Source of the DNA: a bacterium
Lineage (GTDB): Bacteria > Patescibacteriota > Patescibacteriia > JACPHY01
Length of the DNA stretch: 50,584 nucleotides
Assembly (NCBI GenBank): GCA_030647005.1
Contig: JAUSKG010000033.1
Span: 1 to 50,584, forward strand
Direction of reading: 5' to 3'
Below, piece by piece: positions 6,285-14,227 of the stretch. The notes under the pieces were generated by a model, which was given only the letters and a program-made list of their open reading frames with translations, searched no databases and was not told where the DNA came from. A program made the position numbers and the translations under genes. Each line of letters begins with the position of its first letter. Within the stretch, counting starts at the first letter, position 1.

Positions 6285-7952
6285 TCAATCTCCCACGCGG
6301 TAAAGGGTCTCACCGAACGGCATTGGTGCAACCGCCGTCAGCGGAAATGGAACCTCGACCACCCCTGGAGCGTACCAGTACACGGGCGCGCTTTCGAGGA
6401 GGAGTCCCACGCGCCGCATGAAATCCGCATCGGGCGCGTCCTGCGCGTGCACGACCGCGCGCTCGGGGAAGAAGACCTTGTCCATACGGTGCGAGAGGAT
6501 GACCGCATCGTCGGGCGTTGCCGCGATGACCGCGCGTGCACGCTCGCGATGCTCTGCGAGTGCCTGACGCTGTCGCACGAGACCCTCGAGTGGATCGGCA
6601 ATGATCTTCCGACCAGACGTACTTGCAATGGCGAGGAACACGAGCGCAGCGATGGGGAGCCGCATGCGGGAAGCGCGCGCGAGGAGCGCGAGGAATCCAC
6701 TAGCGGCGAACGGCGCGAGGAGCACAATGATCGGCAGCCAGTAGCGCGCGTAGGAAATGGTGAGCACATTTGTTGCTCGCACGAGCGGGTCCGCAATCGT
6801 CCAGGACCCGTAGAACAGAATGAGCCAAGCGACGATGACAAGCGTACCCATGACGACGTACGCGCCATTCCCTCGTATCGCTACGCTCCTCTCTCCTCTG
6901 TCATTTCGGATCTCCCCTGTGTCATTTCGAGCGAAGCGAGAAATCTCACCAGCCCCAATCACTGATCGAACAACCCCAACACCCGCGAGTGCCATGAACC
7001 ACCAGTACGGCACCACCATATACTCCCAAAACCGCCGAAACGCGGAGGCGAAATCCCATCCGAACGGCGCGACGAACGCGCGGAGAATACCACCCGACTG
7101 CACGAACTCCGTCGGCAGCGCGCCACTCTCGTGGAGGAGCGCGTAGCCGGTGGTGAACGGCGACCCGTAGAGCTGCGCATTGAGGGCGAGCACAGGAACG
7201 AACGGCAGCACGATCCCGAGTGCCGCCGCTCCCATCTGCCGCCACGACGCGCGCTGTCGCCATGCGAGCACGATTCCAAGTGCAGCTACCCAAACGATCT
7301 CATGCGTCCGCATCGTCAGTGCAATGCCAATAAGCAAACCGCCGAGCAGCCAACCCCCCACCCCCCCTCGCCCCCCCTCAAGATGAGCGGGGGGATTCCT
7401 TACTACCCTCCCCCTCTTCCAGAGGGGGAGTTGGGGGGGGTGCCCGACGAGCACCGCAAATGCCAAAAGCAACAACACCACGAACGGCACGTTCGGCAAA
7501 AACGCCGTCGCCGTGAACATCCAGAGCGTCCCATGAAACGCGAGGAGGAGTGTCGCGATGAGTGCAGTGCGAAAGTCCCACAACACCCTGACGATACGCG
7601 CGAACGCCAGCAACCCCAACCCCGCAAGCAGCGGCGTGAAAAACAGCATCGCGCGCGCACCAAACACGCGACCGAGCAACCCATACCACAGCGGCAACCC
7701 GAGGTACGCACCGGGGACCATCGCTCCGTCCGCACGCACATTCGCCGTCCGCGGATGGATGAGGTTTCCCGCCTTCACATTGCGCGGCTCGTCAACCACG
7801 AGCGACTCCCCCCGCGCCACCCGCTCCGCAACATACGCATTCGTCGTCTCATCCGGCCAGTGAAAGCGCGGTGCGAGGTCTCCGCTTCGGAGGTTGTCCC
7901 ACGAGAGCACGGACGTGCCAAGCGTCACGAGGATCGCAATGGCGATGAGCAT
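6285..7952 (-). CDS. GT-C-like polytopic membrane protein
   Basis: A 555-residue integral membrane protein with about ten hydrophobic spans and a large early external loop (FHWPDETTNAYVAERVARGE), where GT-C glycosyltransferases carry their acidic active-site residues. It plausibly uses a lipid-linked sugar at the outer face, but the family assignment rests on topology, not on a clear signature. Two stretches look like dispersed repeats translated in frame: PPQLPLWKRGRVVRNPP (DNA 7351-7440) and ISRFARNDTGEIRNDRGE (DNA 6900-6949), both in loops between membrane spans. I prefer the ATG at 7952, behind a G-rich AGTGGGGGAG stretch; an ATG at 7988 would overlap the upstream gene by 11 nt. Confidence 0.7.
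   Translation of the reverse strand: MLIAIAILVTLGTSVLSWDNLRSGDLAPRFHWPDETTNAYVAERVARGESLVVDEPRNVKAGNLIHPRTANVRADGAMVPGAYLGLPLWYGLLGRVFGARAMLFFTPLLAGLGLLAFARIVRVLWDFRTALIATLLLAFHGTLWMFTATAFLPNVPFVVLLLLAFAVLVGHPPQLPLWKRGRVVRNPPAHLEGGRGGVGGWLLGGLLIGIALTMRTHEIVWVAALGIVLAWRQRASWRQMGAAALGIVLPFVPVLALNAQLYGSPFTTGYALLHESGALPTEFVQSGGILRAFVAPFGWDFASAFRRFWEYMVVPYWWFMALAGVGVVRSVIGAGEISRFARNDTGEIRNDRGERSVAIRGNGAYVVMGTLVIVAWLILFYGSWTIADPLVRATNVLTISYARYWLPIIVLLAPFAASGFLALLARASRMRLPIAALVFLAIASTSGRKIIADPLEGLVRQRQALAEHRERARAVIAATPDDAVILSHRMDKVFFPERAVVHAQDAPDADFMRRVGLLLESAPVYWYAPGVVEVPFPLTAVAPMPFGETLYRVGD
6900..6949. repeat. TCATTTCGA repeat inside a coding region
   Basis: Two tandem starts of the repeat (GTCATTTCGG, then GTCATTTCGAGCGAAGCG) ending GAGAAATCTCAC, identical in type to the intergenic copies. 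It is read in frame within the GT-C-like gene. Confidence 0.75.
7351..7440. repeat. C/G-rich inverted repeat inside a coding region
   Basis: Runs of C on the left (CCCCCCACCCCCCCTCG) pair with GGGGGAGTTGGGGGGGG on the right, around a centre containing CCTCCCCCTCTTCCAGAGGG. The sequence is low-complexity compared with flanking codons and encodes a Pro/Gly/Arg-rich loop of about 30 residues. Confidence 0.6.
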
Positions 7953-7977
7953 CGCACGACTCCCCCACTCCCCCCCG

Positions 7978-8541
7978 CTAGATTCCATAGGTGATGAGCG
8001 AGATGAGCGCGAAGAGGATCGCGACGACGAACGTCGCTTGGGAGATCGGAATCGTCGCCGGAATGCCGAACGCGAGACCGAGGAGCAGCACGGTGACCCC
8101 GAGCACCTCGAAGCTCATCTTGAGCTTCCCCCAGCGATTCGCGTGCACGGACCGCCCATGCGAGTGACCGTACCACGCGAGGCCGAGGATGACGGCCTCG
8201 ATGAGGACGATGGTCAACCCGAGGATGGGATTGAGCTCGCGCACGACGACACCGAGCACCATGCTCGCGATGAGGAGCTTATCCGCGAGAGGATCGTAAA
8301 TCGCACCCCACTGCGTCACCTGGTTGCGCGTCCGTGCAAGCGCGCCATCCACCGCATCGGAGAACGCGACGATTGCGAACGCAATGAGTCCCCAGCGGTA
8401 CTCACCGATGAGGATAAGGTAGAGCACGAGCGGCGTTGCCGCAAAGCGGAACACCGTCACTTGATTGGGCGTGACCTGACGCGGAATGAACACGAGCACC
8501 GTCCGCGCGAGGAGCCGGTCGAAGAAGGGTTGGAGATTCAT
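7978..8541 (-). CDS. CDP-alcohol phosphatidyltransferase (PgsA-like)
   Basis: An integral membrane enzyme of about 187 residues that replaces CMP of a CDP-linked lipid or alcohol with a second alcohol. The complete signature D-x2-D-G-x2-A-R-x8-G-x3-D-x3-D is present: D62, D65, G66, A69, R70, G79, D83 and D87. Around it are six hydrophobic spans. The family includes phosphatidylglycerophosphate synthase (PgsA), which fits the length and the N-terminal TPNQVTVFRFAATPLVLYL block, but phosphatidylinositol-type products cannot be excluded. The start at 8541 is preceded by a solo dispersed repeat ending GATCTCC. Its stop lies near the start of the GT-C-like gene, so it heads that transcript. Confidence 0.85.
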   Translation of the reverse strand: MNLQPFFDRLLARTVLVFIPRQVTPNQVTVFRFAATPLVLYLILIGEYRWGLIAFAIVAFSDAVDGALARTRNQVTQWGAIYDPLADKLLIASMVLGVVVRELNPILGLTIVLIEAVILGLAWYGHSHGRSVHANRWGKLKMSFEVLGVTVLLLGLAFGIPATIPISQATFVVAILFALISLITYGI

Positions 8542-8542
8542 A

Positions 8543-8574
8543 GGGAGATCACTGCGCAGATGACGCAGATGAAG
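8543..8574. repeat. Solo end-repeat upstream of the CDP-alcohol phosphatidyltransferase
   Basis: Reads GGGAGATCACTGCGCAGATG then ACGCAGATGAAG on the plus strand. It matches the end sequence at 1011-1046 and the copy at 5234, in the same position relative to a start codon. Confidence 0.65.
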
Positions 8575-8609
8575 CCATTGCCAGAACATCTACAAAACCC
8601 CGCCTCCAT

Positions 8610-8694
8610 GTCATTTCGACGAGTCCGCGAGGAGAAATCTCACACGTTTCAAGGTATTGAAGCGGGTGAGATTTCTCCCTACGGTCGAAATGAC
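8610..8694. repeat. Complete TCATTTCGA inverted repeat
   Basis: GTCATTTCGACGAGTCCGCG on the left, then GGAGAAATCTCAC. After a short spacer come GTGAGATTTCTCC and GGTCGAAATGAC on the right. The arms would fold into a long hairpin. It fills the divergent gap between the phosphatidyltransferase and the next plus-strand gene. Confidence 0.85.
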
Positions 8695-8747
8695 ATACAC
8701 GTTCTACAGTCACCCGTTGCGTCGCTGATCAGGTAGGATGGAAGCAG

Positions 8748-10742
8748 ATGCTCGAACGCCTCATCACCATTGTAGCAGGAACGGCCATCCTGTCAGGGAT
8801 CCTCGTACTCCTCGGGTGGTTTGCGATGCCCGTGCGCATCCTCGTGCTCGCGGGAGCTGCCATCATGACTCTCACCCTCATCTTGAGGGGGAGTCCCGAA
8901 GCCAGTTCGGGACTCCGGCTTGCTTCCATCTCGCAACGTCGGAGCTGGAGGGGGTGGATTCGGCATGCACAGACAGACGCTCCGCGACGCTCCATCATCC
9001 TCCTCTTCGGCATAACGATGCTCGCGCTCGCCGCGATCATCGTCCTCGTTGTCTCCGGTACCACGGCACCCATTCGCTCTCCGTGGTCGCAGGTTCCCGA
9101 TGCCTTCTTCGTCCTCTATGCGATCCTCGTTGGAGCGGCACTTTTCGCGGGATGGACGCATCCGCGCATTGGTGCTATCGGCGTCGCGCTCGCGCTTGGC
9201 ATCACCGCACTCGTCGCCATCCTCGTGTACCCACTCGGCTTTGGGTTTGATCACTTCCTCCACGTCGCGGCACAGCGCATCATTCTCGACACCGGCGCGC
9301 TCGCGCCGCCTCCGTTCTTCTACAGTGCCCACTACGGCCTCGCGACGCTCATCGCGACGCTGGGTATCCCGCTCGCGCTCGCGGATCGCCTCCTCGTTCC
9401 GCTCCTCACGGTGGTCATCCTCGTTCCGCTCGCGCACCGCACATTGCCCCGCGGTGGCGTCCTCGCGCTCCTCGTCGTCCCATTCCTCCCGCTCGCCGTG
9501 AGTACCCCGCAGGCACTGAGCTTTGTCTTTGGCCTCGCGGCAGTGCTGTCATTGCGAGGAGCGAGGCCTCGAGCGACGCGGCAATCTCGGCCATTCCCGG
9601 GATTGCTTCGCCCCAACCAAAGCGTCGGGACTCGCAATGACACTGCCATTTCCCTCATCGCTGCGCTCGCCTCCTTCCTTGCCAACCCTCTGAGTGGGAT
9701 CCCAATCATCGCGAGCGTTATCGCGCTCATCCTCTTTCGACATCGCCAGCGCATCCTTGGCACGCTCGCTGCACTCGGCGGCATTTTCGCACTCCCCATC
9801 GCGTTCGCACTCACCACGCGCATCGTCCCGCAACTTGATCTCCACGTCGCCTTCTCGCTGGACCCGCTCCGCAATCTTGTACCTGCAATCCACAACACCC
9901 TCACCTTCCACGCCGCGGACTTCGCCACCGCCGACGCGCTCGCAATCGCTCGCATCGCGCTCCCCCTCCTCTGGATCGCCCTCGCGATCATCGGGTGGCG
10001 GCTTGCCCCACGTTCACGCGTCTCCATGATTCTCCCGCCGTGCGTCGCCCTCGGCGCAGCACTCGCCGTCTTCCTCACCGTCTCCATCCCCACGCAGCTC
10101 GCAGAAGAGCAGACGGACTTCCCGCTCCGCCTCCTCCAGCTCGCCGCGCTCCTCGCGGTCCCGCTCGCGGGCACTGTCCTGCACACCATTGTTGTTCGCT
10201 CGCGCACGCTGTCGCTGCGCGCGGCGTGGACCGTGGGGCTCGCAACGCTCGCCACGCTCACCCTCCTCCTCGCCTACCCACGCAATGATGCACAAGCGCG
10301 CTCCGGCCTCTGGAGCGTCTCTGCCGATGATATCGCCGCCGTCCACGCGATCGCGAACGACGCCGGCAATGAACCCTACGTCGTCCTCGCCAACCAAATG
10401 CTCGGTGCTGCCGCAATCCGCGAACTCGGCTTCCGCCCCGCGCACATCCTGGACGATGGTCGCGAAGTCCTCGCCTTCCCCCTCCCCGCAGGCGGCCCCA
10501 TCGCCCGCGAGTTCTGGAACTACGTCACCGCCGTGACACCAGACCCTGCACCCATTCACGCCGCGATGTCCCTCGTCAACGCCACCCGCGCCTACATCGT
10601 CCTCCACGACTACTGGACGAACTACACGAACCTCGTCGAGGCAACGGTTGCGATTGCCGACGGAGAGATCAACCCCCAAACGCCTAACCGCGCACCAGCA
10701 TTCTTCCACCTCCGCGTGTTCCGCTTCGATGCGAACCCATAA
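8748..10742 (+). CDS. Large polytopic membrane protein, GT-C-like
   Basis: A 664-residue protein with 12 or more hydrophobic spans and a C-terminal soluble domain of about 150 residues (from SADDIAAVHAIANDAGNEP). The profile, many spans followed by an extracytoplasmic tail, resembles GT-C glycosyltransferases and O-antigen-processing proteins. I see no decisive motif; GFGFDHFLHVAAQRI is the most distinctive loop. Two stretches look like repeats translated in frame: GSPEASSGLRLAS (DNA near 8891-8915, a perfect 10-bp palindrome) and RGARPRATRQSRP through GTRNDT (DNA 9548-9641). Both fall in loops. The start ATG at 8748 is the first possible after the repeat. A hairpin terminator follows the stop directly. 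Confidence 0.65.
   Translation: MLERLITIVAGTAILSGILVLLGWFAMPVRILVLAGAAIMTLTLILRGSPEASSGLRLASISQRRSWRGWIRHAQTDAPRRSIILLFGITMLALAAIIVLVVSGTTAPIRSPWSQVPDAFFVLYAILVGAALFAGWTHPRIGAIGVALALGITALVAILVYPLGFGFDHFLHVAAQRIILDTGALAPPPFFYSAHYGLATLIATLGIPLALADRLLVPLLTVVILVPLAHRTLPRGGVLALLVVPFLPLAVSTPQALSFVFGLAAVLSLRGARPRATRQSRPFPGLLRPNQSVGTRNDTAISLIAALASFLANPLSGIPIIASVIALILFRHRQRILGTLAALGGIFALPIAFALTTRIVPQLDLHVAFSLDPLRNLVPAIHNTLTFHAADFATADALAIARIALPLLWIALAIIGWRLAPRSRVSMILPPCVALGAALAVFLTVSIPTQLAEEQTDFPLRLLQLAALLAVPLAGTVLHTIVVRSRTLSLRAAWTVGLATLATLTLLLAYPRNDAQARSGLWSVSADDIAAVHAIANDAGNEPYVVLANQMLGAAAIRELGFRPAHILDDGREVLAFPLPAGGPIAREFWNYVTAVTPDPAPIHAAMSLVNATRAYIVLHDYWTNYTNLVEATVAIADGEINPQTPNRAPAFFHLRVFRFDANP
8891..8915. 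repeat. Palindromic repeat inside a coding region
   Basis: GAGTCCCGAA and TTCGGGACTC form a perfect 10-bp inverted repeat around GCCAG. It encodes a polar loop between predicted membrane spans and is unlike the surrounding hydrophobic codons. Confidence 0.55.
9548..9641. repeat. TCATTGCGAGG repeat inside a coding region
   Basis: Begins GTCATTGCGAGGAGCGAG, contains GACGCGGCAATCTCGG and ends ACTCGCAATGAC. It has the same design as the intergenic inverted repeats at 12869, 23841 and 44680, but is translated in frame here. Confidence 0.75.
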
Positions 10743-10750
10743 CCAAATGA

Positions 10751-10783
10751 AAGACCCCCATCCGTTCTCACGGTGGGGGTCTT
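10751..10783. terminator. Bidirectional terminator between convergent genes
   Basis: AAGACCCCCA pairs with TGGGGGTCTT, with CCG/CGG extending the stem past a single bulged T. The hairpin carries A-rich and T-rich flanks suitable for both strands and lies 8 nt after one stop codon and 8 nt before the convergent one. Confidence 0.85.
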
Positions 10784-10791
10784 CTACGGCC

Positions 10792-11919
10792 TCAGTACAG
10801 GTACCCCATCGCGGGCGTACATTCTTCCGCTTGGCTGATGCCAATCTCGGAGATCCAGAGCACCTGCAACGCCTCATCTTGATTTGCGTCTACCGAAAGG
10901 AACCCTCGATGATGACGGGTGCCTGCGAGCGAACGCTCAACAACCTCCATCTCGGTGCCACGATGCTTGAGGTCCGCATACAGTGCATTGAGCTCGGGGG
11001 CTTGCAAACGCACAGGGGAGTCAGACCAGTGGGTCAGCTCAGTCGCCATGGCTACCGCAACGCGATACACCGCATCGTGCCCGAAACGAGCCGGCACATC
11101 ATCGGGCATCCGCAATGTGCTCCCGCGCTTCACGCACAGCCGGTACAACGTAAGGCCCATGGACTGTAAATACTGCTCGTTGAGAATGGCCACAACCCCA
11201 GCAATGAACTCCCGATCAGGCAACCAGGGAAGATCGGAATGTCCTCGTCGCACCACATGATCGTGCGATAGAAAACGGGCGAGGGCAGACCGTACCGCAT
11301 CTGCAACACTCTGCGGATCAACGTTGCCTACGCGTTTGGCCTTCACACATGCGTCACTGAATGCCGACTGGAAACGCTCCAACCACGCCCGCGCGTCAAA
11401 GTGCACCTGCAGTGCAACTTCAACGATTCGTTCTTCCCGAACGCGCTCCCCGCCGCTTCCACCCGCAAAGGAGAGCGTCAGCGCAAGCGATGTCTCCCGC
11501 GGCACCGCGTTGCCGATGTGCGAGAGTTGCAGCATACACGCCTCTCCGACCGCAAGGTCAACGTATGCTGCATCTTCCCGTCCGGCGAACGTCACCAGCC
11601 ATTCGGGTGGCTCTCGAACGATACGACAGCGTACGGATCCGTCGTAGAGATTGAAAACGGGCACTGTTCCATCGAGCTTTCGACCGTCCGTACACAACCG
11701 GACTTCCGTGCGGATAGGCGCACCCGTCGAGGCACGAGGTACTTCATCGTCACTCACCGCGAGCCCTTGGCCCGTGCCGAGCCGTTCGTTGAGCACCGCG
11801 ATCCACCACTCCATCAACGTATCGTCCCCGAGGAGACGACGAAACGCGCCGGGAGTAAATCCCACACGCCGCGACCGACGAAAGAACTCCGCTACTTGAT
11901 CAGGATCGGGACCAGCCAT
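10792..11919 (-). CDS. Hypothetical soluble protein with helical N-terminal module
   Basis: A 375-residue protein of unknown function with no signal peptide or membrane span, so probably cytoplasmic. The first 50 residues form a compact helical segment (DPDQVAEFFRRSRRVGFTPG then FRRLLGDDTLMEWWIAVLNE). The middle is beta-rich (RTEVRLCTDGRKLDGTVPVF), and the last third alternates helices and loops. It may have come together from separate modules. The start at 11919 follows a good ribosome site, GGAAGGAGG, about 9 nt away, rather than an ATG at 11970. It stands alone between a promoter at 12091-12119 and the shared terminator, so it is a single-gene transcript with a leader of roughly 165 nt. 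Confidence 0.7.
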   Translation of the reverse strand: MAGPDPDQVAEFFRRSRRVGFTPGAFRRLLGDDTLMEWWIAVLNERLGTGQGLAVSDDEVPRASTGAPIRTEVRLCTDGRKLDGTVPVFNLYDGSVRCRIVREPPEWLVTFAGREDAAYVDLAVGEACMLQLSHIGNAVPRETSLALTLSFAGGSGGERVREERIVEVALQVHFDARAWLERFQSAFSDACVKAKRVGNVDPQSVADAVRSALARFLSHDHVVRRGHSDLPWLPDREFIAGVVAILNEQYLQSMGLTLYRLCVKRGSTLRMPDDVPARFGHDAVYRVAVAMATELTHWSDSPVRLQAPELNALYADLKHRGTEMEVVERSLAGTRHHRGFLSVDANQDEALQVLWISEIGISQAEECTPAMGYLY

Positions 11920-12090
11920 GTGACCTGCCTCCTTCCTTCTGCTGTTCCGACCGGCCCGTTGGCACCGCATACGTCCAACAGACCTGCCGCTTCATTGTAA
12001 GAACAGCGCGTCAGGACCGATCGTCATCCGTCCGCGCCGCGCTGCCCTCAAAACCGTTGGGAAAAACAAGCAAATCCCCAAGTTGCTCTC

Positions 12091-12119
12091 AACCTAGCAC
12101 ACGGACATCATACGGTCAA
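12091..12119 (-). promoter_or_regulatory. Promoter of the hypothetical gene at 10792
   Basis: On the minus strand: TTGACC, 14 nt, TGC, TAGGTT. The spacing is 17 bp and the TGC gives an extended -10. Exactly the same geometry recurs at 16498, 29701, 38346, 47292 and 47327. Confidence 0.6.
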
Positions 12120-12159
12120 GATAGGTACTTCTCTTTTGGAGTATGTCACCTCGTCCCAC

Positions 12160-12834
12160 TCACCGCGTGACGACGAACGCATGGAGTGCCGTTCCCGGAT
12201 CGCGCTCCTCGATGATGCGGAAGCCGTAGCGCCGGAAGATCGCGCGGATGGCGTGGGGGTCGCGGCGGTGACGGCGGATACCCCGACGCTGCGTCCGTGG
12301 GAGGAACACATCCGGCACTGCGCGACGCGCTGCGACGAACATGTTGCGCGGTCGCGTATCAAACTGCAAAAACGCAACGCCGGAGAGGCATTGCGCGATC
12401 TTCCGGATGTACTCCTCCACGTCATCGAACCGCTCGAGGTGCTGGAGCATGAGCGCGGAGTAGATGAAATCCGCGGGTTCCTCGTACCATACGGTAGTCG
12501 AGAGATGGCACGACATATTCCCCACCCCAAACTGCTGGCAACGCTGCTGGAGCTTCTCGAGCATGTACGGCGAAACGTCCACCACCTTCAGGCGGATGAA
12601 CTTCTTGGACATCGGGACGGCGAGCCGCCCAATCCCGCACCCGAGCTCAATCGCGAGCCGATTCCCGCGCACGTGCGGTGCCACCGCGTCCCAGATGAAC
12701 GCGGTCGTCTGTTCGCCCGATGCCCAGAACGCATCCTCCTCCCGCCACTGCGCCTTCCGGCGCGTAGCGATGTAGAACATTGGGTCCTCTTTCGCGAATC
12801 GGTCCCAGGGATTGAGCCCAATGACTGGACGCAT
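12160..12834 (-). CDS. SAM-dependent methyltransferase (class I)
   Basis: A 224-residue class I methyltransferase. The SAM-binding motif I is AIELGCGIGR (61-70), followed by LKVVDVSPYMLEKL, where the Asp holds the SAM ribose. FIYSALMLQHLERFDDVEEY is the motif-IV/post-region typical of methyltransferase domain families 11 and 25. The substrate is unknown. Its place among glycosyltransferases suggests methylation of a sugar or a glycan cap, which is inference from context. The C-terminal part after residue 175 is Arg-rich (RTQRRGIRRHRRD). A dispersed inverted repeat separates it from the GT4 genes upstream, so it may be the last gene of that run. Confidence 0.85.
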   Translation of the reverse strand: MRPVIGLNPWDRFAKEDPMFYIATRRKAQWREEDAFWASGEQTTAFIWDAVAPHVRGNRLAIELGCGIGRLAVPMSKKFIRLKVVDVSPYMLEKLQQRCQQFGVGNMSCHLSTTVWYEEPADFIYSALMLQHLERFDDVEEYIRKIAQCLSGVAFLQFDTRPRNMFVAARRAVPDVFLPRTQRRGIRRHRRDPHAIRAIFRRYGFRIIEERDPGTALHAFVVTR

Positions 12835-12868
12835 AGCGCGTAAGAATTTCTGAAAAAATCATAACCCT

Positions 12869-12998
12869 GTCATTGCGAGGAACGAGTCCGCGAGTGACGC
12901 GGCAATCCCGGTCATCATAGGGCGGATACGCAAACTGTTGTTGTCGGATCGGTGCGCTGATGACCGGGATTGCCACGTCGAGGACTCCTCGCAATGAC
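12869..12998. repeat. Complete TCATTGCGAGG inverted repeat
   Basis: The left arm starts GTCATTGCGAGGAACGAGTC and reaches GGCAATCCCGGTCATC. The right arm mirrors it, GATGACCGGGATTGCC through CCTCGCAATGAC. The loop is about 42 nt and no protein is encoded. It resembles a miniature inverted-repeat element. Confidence 0.85.
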
Positions 12999-13063
12999 AA
13001 CAATGCATGGTTTGGCAGAGGTCCCTGTACAGAATTCCGCCGTATTCCGCATACGGATGGACG

Positions 13064-14227
13064 TCAGCGATAGCGCGATGGCATATCGTTGCCTTCTGCA
13101 TGAGTATACACCGCATCGAACATTTGTGCAATGACTGCAATGCGGTGCTCCCCTGCCCGCTCCACGCACGCCTCGCGCATCGCGCGAACTGCTTGTGGTG
13201 CCTCGATGCAGTGGCGCAGTGCCCGTATGAGCTCATCCACGCTCCCGGGGTCAATGAGCCACCCATGGACACCATCCTCGACGAGCTCCGAAATGCCGCC
13301 GACATTGCTCGCGACGACCGGAATACCTGTGGCGAATGCCTCGAGGATGACACCCGGCTGGTTCTCCGCGCAGACCGATGGCACAACGACGACATCAACG
13401 TGCGCGATGGCACGCCGCACCGCCGCGGCATCAAGCCGTCCGCGGAGGACGACGTTCCGCATGGATCGGCTCGCGTGCTTGAGGAGCGGGAGTACCGATC
13501 CATCCCCAACCACGTGGAGTGCAACGTCGGGAAACAGTGCGACGAGCTGCCGGAATGCCTCGAGGAGCAGCACGACCCCCTTGTGCCCCTCCACCTGCCC
13601 CACGAAAAGGAGCGTGCGTACCGCGCGATCGCGCGCGTGCGCCACCAGCGGCTCCGAGCTGTCAGAGACCGGATTCCCAATGACGGTGCTCTGGCTCTCC
13701 GGAAAAAATCCGAGATCACGGTGGAGCGCGAGCAGCCACTGCGTCGGCGATGTCACGACATCGGGACTCCCGAAGCGCCTCCGTCGCAACGCACGGAACC
13801 ACCGTCCCGCGCGCGATCGCTCGATCGCGGTGTACGGCTGCCCATGGCGATCGAGGAGGCCGGACGGCGTGATGAGCTGCACGTCGTGGAGTGTGTGCAC
13901 CCACCGCACGCCGCTGCGCCGAATGACACGCGGTGTGAACCCGCCGCACCCCACGAGGTTGTGCGTGTGGATGACGTCGGGTGCGATCCTCCGGATCGCT
14001 CGCGCGAGCGACCACGCCGCCGCGATGTTCCATACGTCCATCGCGTGCCAGAGTACGCGGACGACTGTCGGCATGCGGTGGAGCGATGCGAAGCCGGACG
14101 TGGTTCGCGCGCGCACCGTCACCGTGTGACCGCGCTCTTCGAGCGCCACTGCCAACTGCGCGACGATGCGCTCCGCACCGCCGCGTGCATCCGCACCGGC
14201 GCGATTCGTGAGCATGAGTACATTCAT
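13064..14227 (-). CDS. GT4 family glycosyltransferase
   Basis: A 387-residue GT-B retaining glycosyltransferase expected to transfer a sugar from a nucleotide donor to a lipid- or glycan-bound acceptor. The N-terminal Rossmann half begins MNVLMLTNRAGADARGGAER with the family's Gly-rich loop. The C-terminal half has LLFVGQVEGHKGVVLLLEAF and the E-x7-E donor-site region in ENQPGVILEAFATGIPVVAS. The start at 14227 overlaps the stop of the preceding GT4 gene by 4 nt (ATGA), indicating coupled translation. Substrates cannot be deduced. Confidence 0.9.
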   Translation of the reverse strand: MNVLMLTNRAGADARGGAERIVAQLAVALEERGHTVTVRARTTSGFASLHRMPTVVRVLWHAMDVWNIAAAWSLARAIRRIAPDVIHTHNLVGCGGFTPRVIRRSGVRWVHTLHDVQLITPSGLLDRHGQPYTAIERSRAGRWFRALRRRRFGSPDVVTSPTQWLLALHRDLGFFPESQSTVIGNPVSDSSEPLVAHARDRAVRTLLFVGQVEGHKGVVLLLEAFRQLVALFPDVALHVVGDGSVLPLLKHASRSMRNVVLRGRLDAAAVRRAIAHVDVVVVPSVCAENQPGVILEAFATGIPVVASNVGGISELVEDGVHGWLIDPGSVDELIRALRHCIEAPQAVRAMREACVERAGEHRIAVIAQMFDAVYTHAEGNDMPSRYR

